From assembly GCA_945870475.1 (NCBI GenBank), contig CAMBSR010000065.1:1-10281 (forward strand): a stretch of 10,281 nucleotides of DNA, written 5' to 3'. This document shows, one piece after another, positions 1 to 5,694 of this stretch. Source of the stretch: Phycisphaera mikurensis NBRC 102666 (GTDB taxonomy: Bacteria; Planctomycetota; Phycisphaerae; Phycisphaerales; SM1A02). A program made the position numbers and the translations under genes. The notes under the pieces are model-generated. The model had not been told where the DNA came from. It did not search any database and saw only the letters and a list, made by a program, of their open reading frames with translations. Each line of letters begins with the position of its first letter. Positions within the stretch are counted from its first letter, which is position 1.

Positions 1-1
1 C

Positions 2-1495
2 GGGCAGCTCGCCGGCGACGAACTGATCATCGCCAACAGCTCCGCGGACATCACCATCCCGGGCGCGCAGGCCACCGAGCTCCTCAACGCCATCTCGGCG
101 AAGGACGACGAGGGCGGCAAGAAGAAGCAGCCGGCGTGGAAGCAGGTGGGTGCCGTGGGCGTGAAGGCAACGCTGACGTCGGTGCGCGTGAAGATCGGTG
201 GTTCCGGCGTGGATGCCGCGCCCGCTCCGGGCGCTCCCGCCGCCAAGCCCAGCATCAAGCTTCCGCCGGGCACCTCTGCCGTGGTGCGGCTCGACCTCCG
301 CCCGGTGACGCTCGTGCCCACCTCGGGCGAGACCGTGGTGGTGGAGACCGTGTCGGTCGCCATCGACGCGCCGGGACTCACCAAGCCCGCCACCGTGAAG
401 GCGAACGCCAGCATCACCGGCACCGGGGCGGGCGCCTCGAAATTCCCGCTTGCGCTCGATGCCAAGCTTGTCGACTGGGGCAGCGCCGACGGCAGCATCC
501 TGGGCGATCGCATGCGCGTGGACGGCACGCTGAAGGCCGAGCATGCCTCGACGCGCGTCCTCGGTGCGCTGCTCGGCATGGGCACGGAGCTCGAGGAAGC
601 CGTCGGCCCGGACATCAACGTGGACGCGGCCGTGGCATCCACCGGGCCGGGCAGCGCCGTGGCGAACGCCACCGTTGCAAGCAAGTACCTGCAGATGCAG
701 GCGCCGGCCATTCGCCTCGATGCGGGCGTCATCTCCGTGGCCGCGCCGAAGCCGGTGACCGTCGACTTCATCCCCTCCGAACCGCTGCGCCGGCGCTACC
801 TGGCCGCCATCAACCCCATCTTCCGCGACGTGCGCCTGGCCGACGAGAAGAAGCCGATCCGCTTCACGGTGGACGCGGTGAAGTATTCGCTCGACGGCAA
901 CCGCGCCGCCATGGACGGCGACATGAAGCTGGTGGTGGGCGACGTGCTCCTGGAGCGCAACGCGGACAACGCCGTGCTGAACACGCTGAAGATCTTCCAG
1001 GCGAAGGACGGCAAGCCCGTCGAGGGCGTCATCGATCCGCTGGTGGTCACCATCCGCCAGGGGCAGCTGAAGTACAAGGATTTCTCCGTCGGCATCGAGC
1101 GCCAGGGCAAGGGCTGGGTCACGCGCCTCATCTTCGACGGCGACATCGACCTCACGCAGGAGCCGCCCTACGCGCGCGCCATTGCCGCCAACTACCCGCT
1201 GGCCTCCGTGGCGCGCGAGGTGGTCAACGTGCTGCCCAACGAGGACGGCGGCGGCAACATCGCCAACGTGCTCAACACGCTCTCGCTCGGCATGGCCGAT
1301 GCCGTCCAGCTGCGCATCCGCCTCCGCGGCCCGCTGGGAGAGGTGAACGGCCAGCCCGTGAAGCTCGAGCAGAAGGTCAAGGTGATCTTCAACACCAAGG
1401 ACCTGGGCAAGGACGTGGGCAAGACCGTCGAGGGCATCGGCGAGAAGATCGGCGACATCTTCGGCAAGAAAAAGAAGAAGGGCTCGAACCCGTAA
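2..1495 (+). CDS. C-terminal part of a large AsmA-like/hypothetical protein (5' end outside window)
   Basis: The reading frame is open from the first bases of the window to a TAA at 1493-1495, so about 497 residues are visible and the start lies upstream; the GTG at 146 is an internal codon. The sequence is rich in G, A, V, D, T and K. It has many alternating hydrophobic/polar stretches suited to beta strands and phrases such as MDGDMKLVVGDVLLERN and LRIRLRGPLGEVNGQPVKLEQ. It ends in a lysine-rich tail (GKKKKKGSNP). Long proteins made of repeated beta segments with a 'this construct subtracts/adds a layer' look are typical of AsmA/TamB-like envelope proteins, which are anchored by an N-terminal helix and work in the periplasm in lipid or outer-membrane homeostasis. 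The assignment rests on composition and style only. No catalytic motif or signal peptide is visible because the N-terminus is missing. The gene converges on nuoI. Confidence 0.85.
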   Translation, partial: GQLAGDELIIANSSADITIPGAQATELLNAISAKDDEGGKKKQPAWKQVGAVGVKATLTSVRVKIGGSGVDAAPAPGAPAAKPSIKLPPGTSAVVRLDLRPVTLVPTSGETVVVETVSVAIDAPGLTKPATVKANASITGTGAGASKFPLALDAKLVDWGSADGSILGDRMRVDGTLKAEHASTRVLGALLGMGTELEEAVGPDINVDAAVASTGPGSAVANATVASKYLQMQAPAIRLDAGVISVAAPKPVTVDFIPSEPLRRRYLAAINPIFRDVRLADEKKPIRFTVDAVKYSLDGNRAAMDGDMKLVVGDVLLERNADNAVLNTLKIFQAKDGKPVEGVIDPLVVTIRQGQLKYKDFSVGIERQGKGWVTRLIFDGDIDLTQEPPYARAIAANYPLASVAREVVNVLPNEDGGGNIANVLNTLSLGMADAVQLRIRLRGPLGEVNGQPVKLEQKVKVIFNTKDLGKDVGKTVEGIGEKIGDIFGKKKKKGSNP

Positions 1496-1503
1496 TCCGG
1501 GGC

Positions 1504-1518
1504 CGAGCCCTTCGCTCG
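1504..1518 (+). other. Small hairpin after the left-edge gene
   Basis: CGAGC (1504-1508) and GCTCG (1514-1518) can pair around the loop CCTTC, nine bases after the TAA of the left-edge gene. The following sequence (TTCGTCGGTTCG) is only moderately T-rich. It may help end that transcript, but it is too weak to call an intrinsic terminator. Confidence 0.25.
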
Positions 1519-1550
1519 TTCGTCGGTTCGTGAATTTCGTGGCCTGACCT

Positions 1551-1583
1551 GCGTGCGGGGCCTGCGCCCTGCGCCCCGCGCGT
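1551..1583. other. GC-rich inverted repeat between two convergent genes
   Basis: GCGTGCGGGGC (1551-1561) pairs with GCCCCGCGCGT (1573-1583), with two G-T wobbles, around an 11-nt loop. It lies exactly at the end of nuoI (its last base is the last base of the nuoI stop codon) and between convergent genes. Neither strand has a T-run after it. It could stabilise 3' ends or act in factor-dependent termination; it is not a classical intrinsic terminator. Confidence 0.4.
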
Positions 1584-2140
1584 CACATCGGCTTGTCGCC
1601 GATGGTCCGGTCGTACATCTCCAGCAGCTTCGCCTTGTCGAAGATGAGCTCGTTGCGGCTCATGCCCGTCACGTCGTAGGTGGTAGTGAGCTCGATGGCG
1701 TCGCAGGGGCACGCCTCCTCGCACATTCCGCAGTAGATGCAGCGGAGTTCGTCGATGTCGAACTGCTTGGGGTACTTCTCGCGGTCCGGCCACGGGCTCT
1801 CGTCGGCCACGATGTGGATGCAGTGCGCCGGGCACGCCGTCTGGCACATGAAGCATGCCACGCAGCGGACGCGGCCGTCCTCGTCCTTGTTCAGGCGGTG
1901 CACGCCGCGGAAGTACGGCTTGTACATGCCGCCCTCCTCCACGTCGCGCTGCTCGCGGCGCTGCTCGGGGTACTGGAGCACCCAGACCGTGTCCTTGTTG
2001 GCGCCGTTGCGGCCCACGTTCTGGAACGCGTGCCGAAGGGTGGTGCCCAGGCCCTTGAAGGCATTCACCACGAAGAGGCTCTCCGTGCGGTTGAGCTTCT
2101 TGGGGGTGACGTCGACGATCTCGGTGTCGCGGATGGACAT
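1583..2140 (-). CDS. nuoI: NADH-quinone oxidoreductase subunit I (2x[4Fe-4S] ferredoxin-type)
   Basis: This 185-residue protein is the NuoI/TYKY subunit of respiratory complex I. It sits in the peripheral arm at the membrane junction and passes electrons from the NADH side through clusters N6a and N6b towards NuoB and quinone. Two complete 4Fe-4S motifs are visible: C93-VA-C96-FM-C99-QTA-C103-P and C134-IY-C137-GM-C140-EEA-C144-P. The spacing between them and the conserved PWPDREKYP linker (about residues 116-124) are typical of the family, and the length is normal. The ATG at 2138-2140 is the only sensible start. There is no Shine-Dalgarno site, but TAGACT lies 9 nt upstream. NuoI is normally encoded between nuoH and nuoJ in a long nuo operon. 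Here it stands alone, divergent from the atp cluster (43-bp gap) and convergent with the left-edge gene. The family call is secure; why it is isolated is not known. Confidence 0.95.
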   Translation of the reverse strand: MSIRDTEIVDVTPKKLNRTESLFVVNAFKGLGTTLRHAFQNVGRNGANKDTVWVLQYPEQRREQRDVEEGGMYKPYFRGVHRLNKDEDGRVRCVACFMCQTACPAHCIHIVADESPWPDREKYPKQFDIDELRCIYCGMCEEACPCDAIELTTTYDVTGMSRNELIFDKAKLLEMYDRTIGDKPM

Positions 2141-2149
2141 GGGAGCAAG

Positions 2150-2155
2150 AGTCTA
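2150..2155 (-). promoter_or_regulatory. Putative -10 box (TAGACT) of nuoI
   Basis: Read on the minus strand, TAGACT fits TAnnnT and ends 9 nt before the nuoI ATG. No convincing -35 hexamer was found about 17 nt further upstream. With this spacing, transcription would start within a few bases of the start codon, which would explain the missing ribosome binding site. It shares the 43-bp divergent gap with the atpZ promoter candidate. Confidence 0.4.
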
Positions 2156-2171
2156 GGGCAGGGGCTGCGGG

Positions 2172-2177
2172 TAGGCT
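2172..2177 (+). promoter_or_regulatory. Putative -10 box (TAGGCT) of the atp operon
   Basis: TAGGCT (TAnnnT) is followed by exactly six bases and then the atpZ ATG at 2184. The start codon would then be at or next to +1, giving a leaderless mRNA. The G-rich stretch containing TAGG could alternatively act as a weak Shine-Dalgarno site with about 8 nt spacing. A clear -35 element is not visible. This would be the head promoter for the whole atpZ-atpA unit. Confidence 0.4.
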
Positions 2178-2183
2178 CCGGCG

Positions 2184-2453
2184 ATGCCTCCGTCTTTCCC
2201 TCCCAGCGGGTCCCGCGAGCGCCGCGAGAACAGCATCGGCTGGCGCATGGCCGGCCTGGGGATGCAGACGAGTTCCGAGGTGGTGGCCGGCGCCCTGGTG
2301 GGCTGGGTCATCGATCGCTGGGCCGGCACCTCGCCGACCTGGCTCCTGGTGGGCGGAATCGCCGGAATCGTGGTTGGCCTGAGCACCCTGATCCGGGGTG
2401 CCATGCGCGCCAACCGGGAATTCGAAAAGGCGCGGAAGGATCGCAAGCCATGA
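2184..2453 (+). CDS. atpZ: AtpZ/AtpI-family small membrane protein, first gene of the atp operon
   Basis: This 89-residue protein has a polar, arginine-rich N-terminus, two hydrophobic segments (about residues 28-45 and 51-68) and a basic C-terminal tail rich in R and K. The segment GMQTSSEVVAGALVGWVIDR, followed by a glycine-rich helix (LLVGGIAGIVVGLSTLIR), is the usual pattern of the AtpZ/'F0F1-ATPase subunit' family encoded at the head of atp operons. These proteins are linked to F0 assembly and Mg/Ca handling and are not part of the final core enzyme. An internal ATG at 2247 is possible but would remove the N-terminal tail only. The gene overlaps the next one by four bases (ATGA at 2450-2453), so the two are probably translationally coupled. 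The role comes from family and position, with fairly high confidence. Confidence 0.85.
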   Translation: MPPSFPPSGSRERRENSIGWRMAGLGMQTSSEVVAGALVGWVIDRWAGTSPTWLLVGGIAGIVVGLSTLIRGAMRANREFEKARKDRKP

Positions 2454-2875
2454 ACACGCCCAAGGCACCCCCGCCGGAACAGGAAATCGCCATCCCGCCC
2501 GGTCCGGTGCTCCGGGCCGTGGGAATCGTGACCGTGGTGGCCGTGCTGGCAGCCCTGGGAGCCTCCCAGCTGGCCGCCGAACCGCGCACCATGGCCCTTG
2601 CCACCGGCCTGGGGGCCCTGGGGGCGGGGTTGACCACCGGCCTGTCGGCCCTTCTCTTCGTGACCGCAACACCCCGTCCCGCAAGCATCTGCGGCTCGAT
2701 GTGGCTCGGGGCCACCCTGATCCGCTTCGCGGCGGTTCCTGGAGTTTGCCTGTCTATATACTGGTCCGCCCCGTCGGTCGGCCTTGTCGCCGTTTTGGTC
2801 ACCTTCGGGACCTACTTCGCATGCCTCGCGGCCGAGACCGCGGTGGTGGTGCGGATCGTGCACCGCAGCCTCTGA
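2450..2875 (+). CDS. AtpI-like four-helix membrane protein of the atp operon
   Basis: This gene encodes 141 residues from the ATG at 2450 (overlapping the atpZ stop) to the TGA at 2873-2875. GGAAGGA at 2434-2440, 9 nt upstream, is a plausible ribosome binding site and fixes this start. Translation gives a short polar, proline-rich N-terminus and about four membrane segments (roughly residues 20-40, 47-72, 80-105 and 108-135). The end is basic (VRIVHRSL). Charged residues inside the membrane region are few: R92 after a hydrophobic run and E129 near the last helix. Size, topology and position immediately before atpB match the AtpI/UncI group, whose members act as accessory factors for c-ring assembly. 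The sequence itself is weakly conserved in that family, so this is a call from context. Only 11 bp separate it from atpB. Confidence 0.8.
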   Translation: MNTPKAPPPEQEIAIPPGPVLRAVGIVTVVAVLAALGASQLAAEPRTMALATGLGALGAGLTTGLSALLFVTATPRPASICGSMWLGATLIRFAAVPGVCLSIYWSAPSVGLVAVLVTFGTYFACLAAETAVVVRIVHRSL

Positions 2876-2886
2876 GAGATGACCCG

Positions 2887-3888
2887 ATGACCCTCCTCCT
2901 CGCTTCCGGCGCCAATCCCCTCGGCCACGTCCTCGACCAGTCGAGCGGTTTCTCCGAGAAGTTCGGCACCGACGTCAAGCTCAGCGTCGTGTCGCTCATC
3001 GTCGGCGCGCTGATCGTGCTCGTCTGGCTCCTCTATTCGGCTTCGCGCATCCGCATTGGCCCCGAGAGCCAGGGCCATGCCCGCTGGGTCACCAAGGGCC
3101 GCGCGGCGCAGATCGTGGAAGTGCTGGTCGATGGCCTGTACTCGCAGATCCTCGAGCCGGTGATGGGCGCGCGCCTCGCCCGCGCGTGGCTCCCGTTCCT
3201 GTTCTCGCTCTTCTTCTTCGTGCTGGTCCTCAACCTCATGGGCCTGGTTCCGCTGATGGACATCCAGGAGATCGCCCACTCCTTCGGCGGCCACGGCACC
3301 GAGGAAGAGAACGCCGCCGCCAAGAAGGCAATGCTCTGGATCGGCGGCACCGCCACCGCGAGCCTCTCGGTGAACATGGCGCTGGCACTCTGGGCGTTCC
3401 TCGCCATCCAGTGGCAGTCGGTGCGCGAGCTGGGCGTGAAGGGCACGCTGGAGCACCTGTGCGGCGGCCCCGAGCTGGTTTCCAACAAGGGCCTCTGGTT
3501 CGTCGTCCCGATCATCTTCGCGGTGGAAGTGCTGGGCATGGTCATCAAGCCTGCCGCGCTTGCCATCCGACTCTTCGCCAACATGGTCGGTGGCCACACG
3601 CTGATGGCCACCCTCATGATGTTCGGCGCAATGGCCGGTTCCGCCGGCCTTGCCATGTCCGCGGTGGGCGGCATCTCGCTGCTCGCCGGCGGATTCGCCG
3701 TCATCATCACCTTCCTCGAACTCTTCGTTGCCTTCCTGCAGGCGTTCGTCTTCATGTTCCTCACGGGCGTGTTCATCAGCCAGATGGCACACCACGGGGA
3801 ACACCATGACGAGGAACACGGCCACGAAGACCATCACGGTTCGGAGAGCGCGGCGGCCCATGCGCCGGGTGCCGTGCACGGACACTGA
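2887..3888 (+). CDS. atpB: ATP synthase F0 subunit a
   Basis: This 333-residue integral membrane stator subunit forms the two proton half-channels against the c ring. The essential stator arginine is R228 in LAIRLFANM. It is followed by GGHTLM (H237), and a glutamate (E278) lies in the last helix block ELFVAFLQAFVFMFLTGVFI (with Q285). This is the 'swapped' His/Glu arrangement found in many bacteria and mitochondria, in contrast to E. coli Glu219/His245. Hydrophobic segments lie at about 32-51, 101-123, 150-175, 202-222, 235-258 and 262-298. Residues 301-333 form an unusual hydrophilic tail with 11 histidines and many acidic residues. The chosen ATG at 2887 has GAGAG about 7 nt upstream, a weak ribosome binding site. 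The upstream ATG at 2879 runs straight into a stop that overlaps this start (ATG ACC CGA TGA). Confidence 0.97.
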   Translation: MTLLLASGANPLGHVLDQSSGFSEKFGTDVKLSVVSLIVGALIVLVWLLYSASRIRIGPESQGHARWVTKGRAAQIVEVLVDGLYSQILEPVMGARLARAWLPFLFSLFFFVLVLNLMGLVPLMDIQEIAHSFGGHGTEEENAAAKKAMLWIGGTATASLSVNMALALWAFLAIQWQSVRELGVKGTLEHLCGGPELVSNKGLWFVVPIIFAVEVLGMVIKPAALAIRLFANMVGGHTLMATLMMFGAMAGSAGLAMSAVGGISLLAGGFAVIITFLELFVAFLQAFVFMFLTGVFISQMAHHGEHHDEEHGHEDHHGSESAAAHAPGAVHGH

Positions 3889-3988
3889 ACCAGGGCCGGA
3901 GACCCGACTCTCCCCTGCGCGCACGTGGATGCGCGGGATATGCATGAAGCGGCGCGCCACGGCGCCTGACAACCAACGGAGAACAGAC
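3889..3988 (+). other. 100-bp gap between atpB and atpE with weak hairpins
   Basis: No gene fits here. Short inverted repeats can be drawn: GGAGA (3898-3902)/TCTCC (3909-3913) and a GC-rich GGCGC/GCGCC pair near 3952-3967. The gap ends with the strong atpE ribosome binding site. It may tune atpE translation or mRNA processing, but the hairpins are weak in such GC-rich DNA. Confidence 0.3.
3978..3981 (+). promoter_or_regulatory. Ribosome binding site of atpE (GGAG)
   Basis: GGAG lies 7 nt before the ATG at 3989 and decides the start of atpE against the much longer open frame reaching back to 3650. A good site is expected because the c subunit is needed in many copies per complex. Confidence 0.7.
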
Positions 3989-4303
3989 ATGAAGAACACC
4001 ACCACCCTCGCGATCATCGCTGCCGCCACCGCCGCCAGCTCCGTCCTCGCCGACACCGGCGCGGTCGCTGCTGCCGACTACAAGGGCATGGGCGTCGCCA
4101 TCGGCGCCGGCTTCGTCGGCGGACTCGCCGTGATCGGCGCCGGCCTCGGCATCGGTCGCATCGGCGCCTCTGCCAACGAGAGCACCGCTCGCCAGCCCGA
4201 GATGGGCGGCCGCATCTTCACCAACATGATCCTGACCGCCGCACTGATCGAGGGCGTCGCCCTCTTCGCAGTCGTCGTGTCGCTGCTCGGCATCAACAAG
4301 TGA
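3989..4303 (+). CDS. atpE: ATP synthase F0 subunit c with N-terminal extension
   Basis: This protein of 104 residues is the proton-carrying c-ring subunit. The core is a helical hairpin. Helix 1 carries the glycine motif GAGLGIGRIGASANES, the polar loop is ARQPE (R68-Q69-P70), and helix 2 carries the ion-binding glutamate E88 in AALIEGVALFA. The distance R68-E88 equals that of other c subunits. Aligned by eye to the sodium-type Ilyobacter c subunit, the Gln32 position is I55 and the Ser66 position is G89. The sodium ligands are therefore missing and proton coupling is predicted. The usual length is 70-90; the extra 25-30 N-terminal residues (MKNTTTLAIIAAATAASSVL, then ADTGAVAAAD) look like a signal peptide or an additional membrane-targeting helix. 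The GGAG site 7 nt before this ATG supports the long form. Confidence 0.96.
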   Translation: MKNTTTLAIIAAATAASSVLADTGAVAAADYKGMGVAIGAGFVGGLAVIGAGLGIGRIGASANESTARQPEMGGRIFTNMILTAALIEGVALFAVVVSLLGINK

Positions 4304-4320
4304 GTTGACCGGGCAGGGCC

Positions 4321-4336
4321 GCCGGCACTCGCCGGC
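4321..4336 (+). other. Short GC hairpin after atpE
   Basis: GCCGGC (4321-4326) pairs with GCCGGC (4331-4336) around the loop ACTC, 17 nt after the atpE stop. It stands 16 bp before the larger hairpin at 4353-4384, so the atpE message would end in two successive stem-loops. Confidence 0.45.
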
Positions 4337-4352
4337 AGTCGGTCCAAACCAC

Positions 4353-4384
4353 GGTCTCCTCGCCCCGAAAGGGGCGGGGAGACC
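4353..4384 (+). promoter_or_regulatory. 14-bp hairpin with GAAA tetraloop between atpE and atpF
   Basis: GGTCTCCTCGCCCC (4353-4366) pairs with GGGGCGGGGAGACC (4371-4384) around GAAA. All 14 positions pair, one as a G-T wobble. GAAA is a GNRA loop, the most stable kind. The bases after it (ATTCAGAACG) contain no T-run, so this is not an intrinsic terminator on the plus strand. Placed 49 nt downstream of atpE and 49 nt before atpF, it is best read as an RNA-stabilising or processing element that could raise the level of the c-subunit message over the downstream genes. That function is inferred. Confidence 0.7.
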
Positions 4385-4433
4385 ATTCAGAACGAAGCCC
4401 CGCGCGTCGCGGGCAGGCACCAAGGAACACCGC

Positions 4434-4967
4434 ATGAACCTCCTTCTCCTCGCCAATTCCGAAGGCCCGGGCAACCCGGTCTCGTTCGAACTCCTCCCGG
4501 CCATCACGGCATTCGTCGTGTTCGGCGTGGCGTTCGCGATCCTCGCCACCAAGGTCTGGCCGACCATCTCGAAGGCGCTCGACGAGCGCAACGCGAAGAT
4601 CGTCGGCGAGATCAAGGCCGCCGAGGACGCCCGCACCGCCGCCAAGGCTGCGCAGACCGAGTTCGAGAAGAGCCTCGCCAACGCCCGCGAGGAGGCCGCC
4701 AACATGATCAAGCAGGCCCGCGCCGATGCCCAGCGCATCGCCGACGAGCTCAAGGCCAGGAACGAGCAGGAGCTTGCCGAGCGCGTCTCGCGCGCCAACG
4801 CCGACATTGAGTCCGCCCGCAAGGCCGCCGTTGCCGAGCTGCAGGCACAGTCCGCGGCGCTCGCCGTGGAAGTCGCCTCCAAGATCCTCCGCCGCGAGGT
4901 GAACGACCAGGACAACGCGCGCCTCGTGCAGGAATCCCTGCAGGAACTCGCGTCCAGCCGCCACTGA
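4434..4967 (+). CDS. atpF: ATP synthase F0 subunit b
   Basis: This 177-residue protein forms the peripheral stalk as a dimer, anchored by one N-terminal helix and reaching up to delta and alpha. One membrane segment is visible at about residues 21-40 (LPAITAFVVFGVAFAILATK). It is followed by VWPTISKALDERNAKIVGEI, the conserved b-subunit join, and then a long charged coiled coil (about 50-155) rich in A, E, K, R and Q. The C-terminal part (AAVAELQAQSAALAVEVASKIL, then RREV and LVQESLQEL) is the usual delta-binding end. The frame is open for 43 codons upstream, but AAGGA at 4422-4426, 7 nt before this ATG, and the family length fix the start. Only one b gene is seen, so a b2/b' copy is absent here. 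The next gene, atpH, follows after 78 bp. Confidence 0.96.
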   Translation: MNLLLLANSEGPGNPVSFELLPAITAFVVFGVAFAILATKVWPTISKALDERNAKIVGEIKAAEDARTAAKAAQTEFEKSLANAREEAANMIKQARADAQRIADELKARNEQELAERVSRANADIESARKAAVAELQAQSAALAVEVASKILRREVNDQDNARLVQESLQELASSRH

Positions 4968-4988
4968 CCGCCGCCCTCCACGACCTTT

Positions 4989-5042
4989 ACCCAGCCAGCA
5001 AGCTTCACCCAGCCAGCAAGCTTCACCCAGCCAGCAAGGCTC
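4989..5042 (+). repeat. Triple 18-bp tandem repeat before atpH
   Basis: The unit ACCCAGCCAGCAAGCTTC occurs at 4989-5006 and 5007-5024 without a difference, and a third time at 5025-5042 as ACCCAGCCAGCAAGGCTC (two differences). It fills most of the 78-bp atpF-atpH gap and ends three bases before the atpH ATG. The changes in the last copy turn AAGC into AAGG, creating the ribosome binding site. The first two copies each contain a HindIII site (AAGCTT). Slipped-strand change of copy number would alter spacer length and leave the ribosome binding site intact. Confidence 0.95.
5036..5039 (+). promoter_or_regulatory. Ribosome binding site of atpH (AAGG) within the third repeat
   Basis: AAGG lies 6 nt before the ATG at 5046. 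It exists only because the third repeat copy differs from the first two at this spot, where they read AAGC. It is a short, moderate site. Confidence 0.6.
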
Positions 5043-5045
5043 CCG

Positions 5046-5639
5046 ATGCCCACCCAGATCGACGAAGTCTCCAAGGTCTACGCCCGTTCGCTCTTCGAGC
5101 TCGCACGCGAGGTCGGTGGCAACGCAGGCGTGGCTTCCATGGGCGAGGAACTGCGCGAGGTGTGCAGCATCGTCCGCGCCGACAAGGGTGCGCTCGAGCT
5201 GTTCCGCTCGCCCATCATTGACCCGGCCCAGCGCGCCGCGTCGCTCAGGAAGATCTTCGGCGGGCGCGTCACCGACACGCTGCTGAACTTCATCCTGGTC
5301 CTCAACCGCAAGGGCCGCCTGGCCGAGCTCCTCACCATCGGCGATGCGTACGACATCCTCGAGCAGGACGCCTTCGGCCGCATCGAGGTGGACGTGTTCA
5401 CCGCGTCCGGCTCGGTGGATGCCGCCACGCAGGCCACGCTTGCCGCCGACCTGAAGAAGTCGCTCGGCAAGGATCCCGTGCTGCACTACTACGCCGACCC
5501 CGCCATGATCGGCGGACTCAAGCTCCGCATTGGCGACCAGCTGATCGACGGCTCCGTGGCCGCCCAGCTCCGCCGCATGCGCGCGACGCTCCTCGACCGT
5601 GGCCTCGCCGGCCGCGACGCGGGCACCTTCCTCTCCTGA
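5046..5639 (+). CDS. atpH: ATP synthase F1 subunit delta (OSCP)
   Basis: This 197-residue protein joins the b dimer to the top of the alpha3beta3 head as part of the stator. The N-terminal helical domain is recognisable from SKVYARSLFELAREVG (about 9-24), the FRSPIIDPAQRAASLRKIF segment (53-71) and LLNFILVLNRKGRL (79-92). The C-terminal domain carries the family signature DPAMIGGLKLRIGDQLIDGS, residues 151-170, followed by VAAQLRRMR. The length is slightly above the usual 175-185. The ATG at 5046 directly follows the tandem repeat and has AAGG 6 nt upstream. The gene is 55 bp before atpA, in the standard b-delta-alpha order. It is soluble and lies on the cytoplasmic side of the membrane. Confidence 0.96.
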   Translation: MPTQIDEVSKVYARSLFELAREVGGNAGVASMGEELREVCSIVRADKGALELFRSPIIDPAQRAASLRKIFGGRVTDTLLNFILVLNRKGRLAELLTIGDAYDILEQDAFGRIEVDVFTASGSVDAATQATLAADLKKSLGKDPVLHYYADPAMIGGLKLRIGDQLIDGSVAAQLRRMRATLLDRGLAGRDAGTFLS

Positions 5640-5683
5640 AACAGCGATTCACCGAATCAAAGACACTGACCACGCTTCTTTCG

Positions 5684-5688
5684 AAAGG
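5684..5688 (+). promoter_or_regulatory. Ribosome binding site of atpA (AAAGG), deciding a GTG start
   Basis: AAAGG lies 6 nt before the GTG at 5695 and supports that start over the ATG at 5599, which lies inside atpH. The site is part of a perfect 10-bp palindrome, CTTTCGAAAG (5678-5687). Confidence 0.65.
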
Positions 5689-5694
5689 CACGCC

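Noticed and set aside
136..1533. 465-codon frame overlapping the left-edge gene in another frame
   Set aside because: It is very rich in R, G, H and A, as expected for an out-of-frame reading of GC-rich coding DNA. The frame from position 2 has the normal amino-acid balance.
1551..1583. Bidirectional intrinsic terminator between the left-edge gene and nuoI
   Set aside because: The stem is good, but neither strand has a T-run after it, so it is listed only as an inverted repeat.
2879..2890. Three-codon frame ATG ACC CGA TGA just before atpB as a regulatory leader peptide
   Set aside because: A three-codon frame is expected by chance. Its stop overlaps the atpB start, which may help reinitiation, but nothing else supports it.
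2812..4056. 414-codon frame on the minus strand opposite atpB
   Set aside because: It lies wholly opposite the well-conserved atpB gene, has low-complexity E/R/H composition and no ribosome binding site.
4353..4384. Intrinsic terminator between atpE and atpF
   Set aside because: No T-run follows on the plus strand, and atpF, atpH and atpA continue in the same direction with short gaps; an RNA stability or processing role fits better.
4989..5042. Possible CRISPR array
   Set aside because: The units are directly adjacent without spacers, number only three and are 18 bp long, so this is a simple tandem repeat.
4293..5486. Minus-strand frame containing repeated AGWVKL/CWLGEA peptides
   Set aside because: The peptide repeats are only the translation of the 18-bp DNA repeat before atpH. 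The frame is antisense to atpF and atpH.
5599..5694. Upstream ATG start for atpA at 5599
   Set aside because: It would overlap the atpH coding sequence and add 32 unconserved residues. GTG at 5695 has AAAGG at the right distance and gives the normal family N-terminus.
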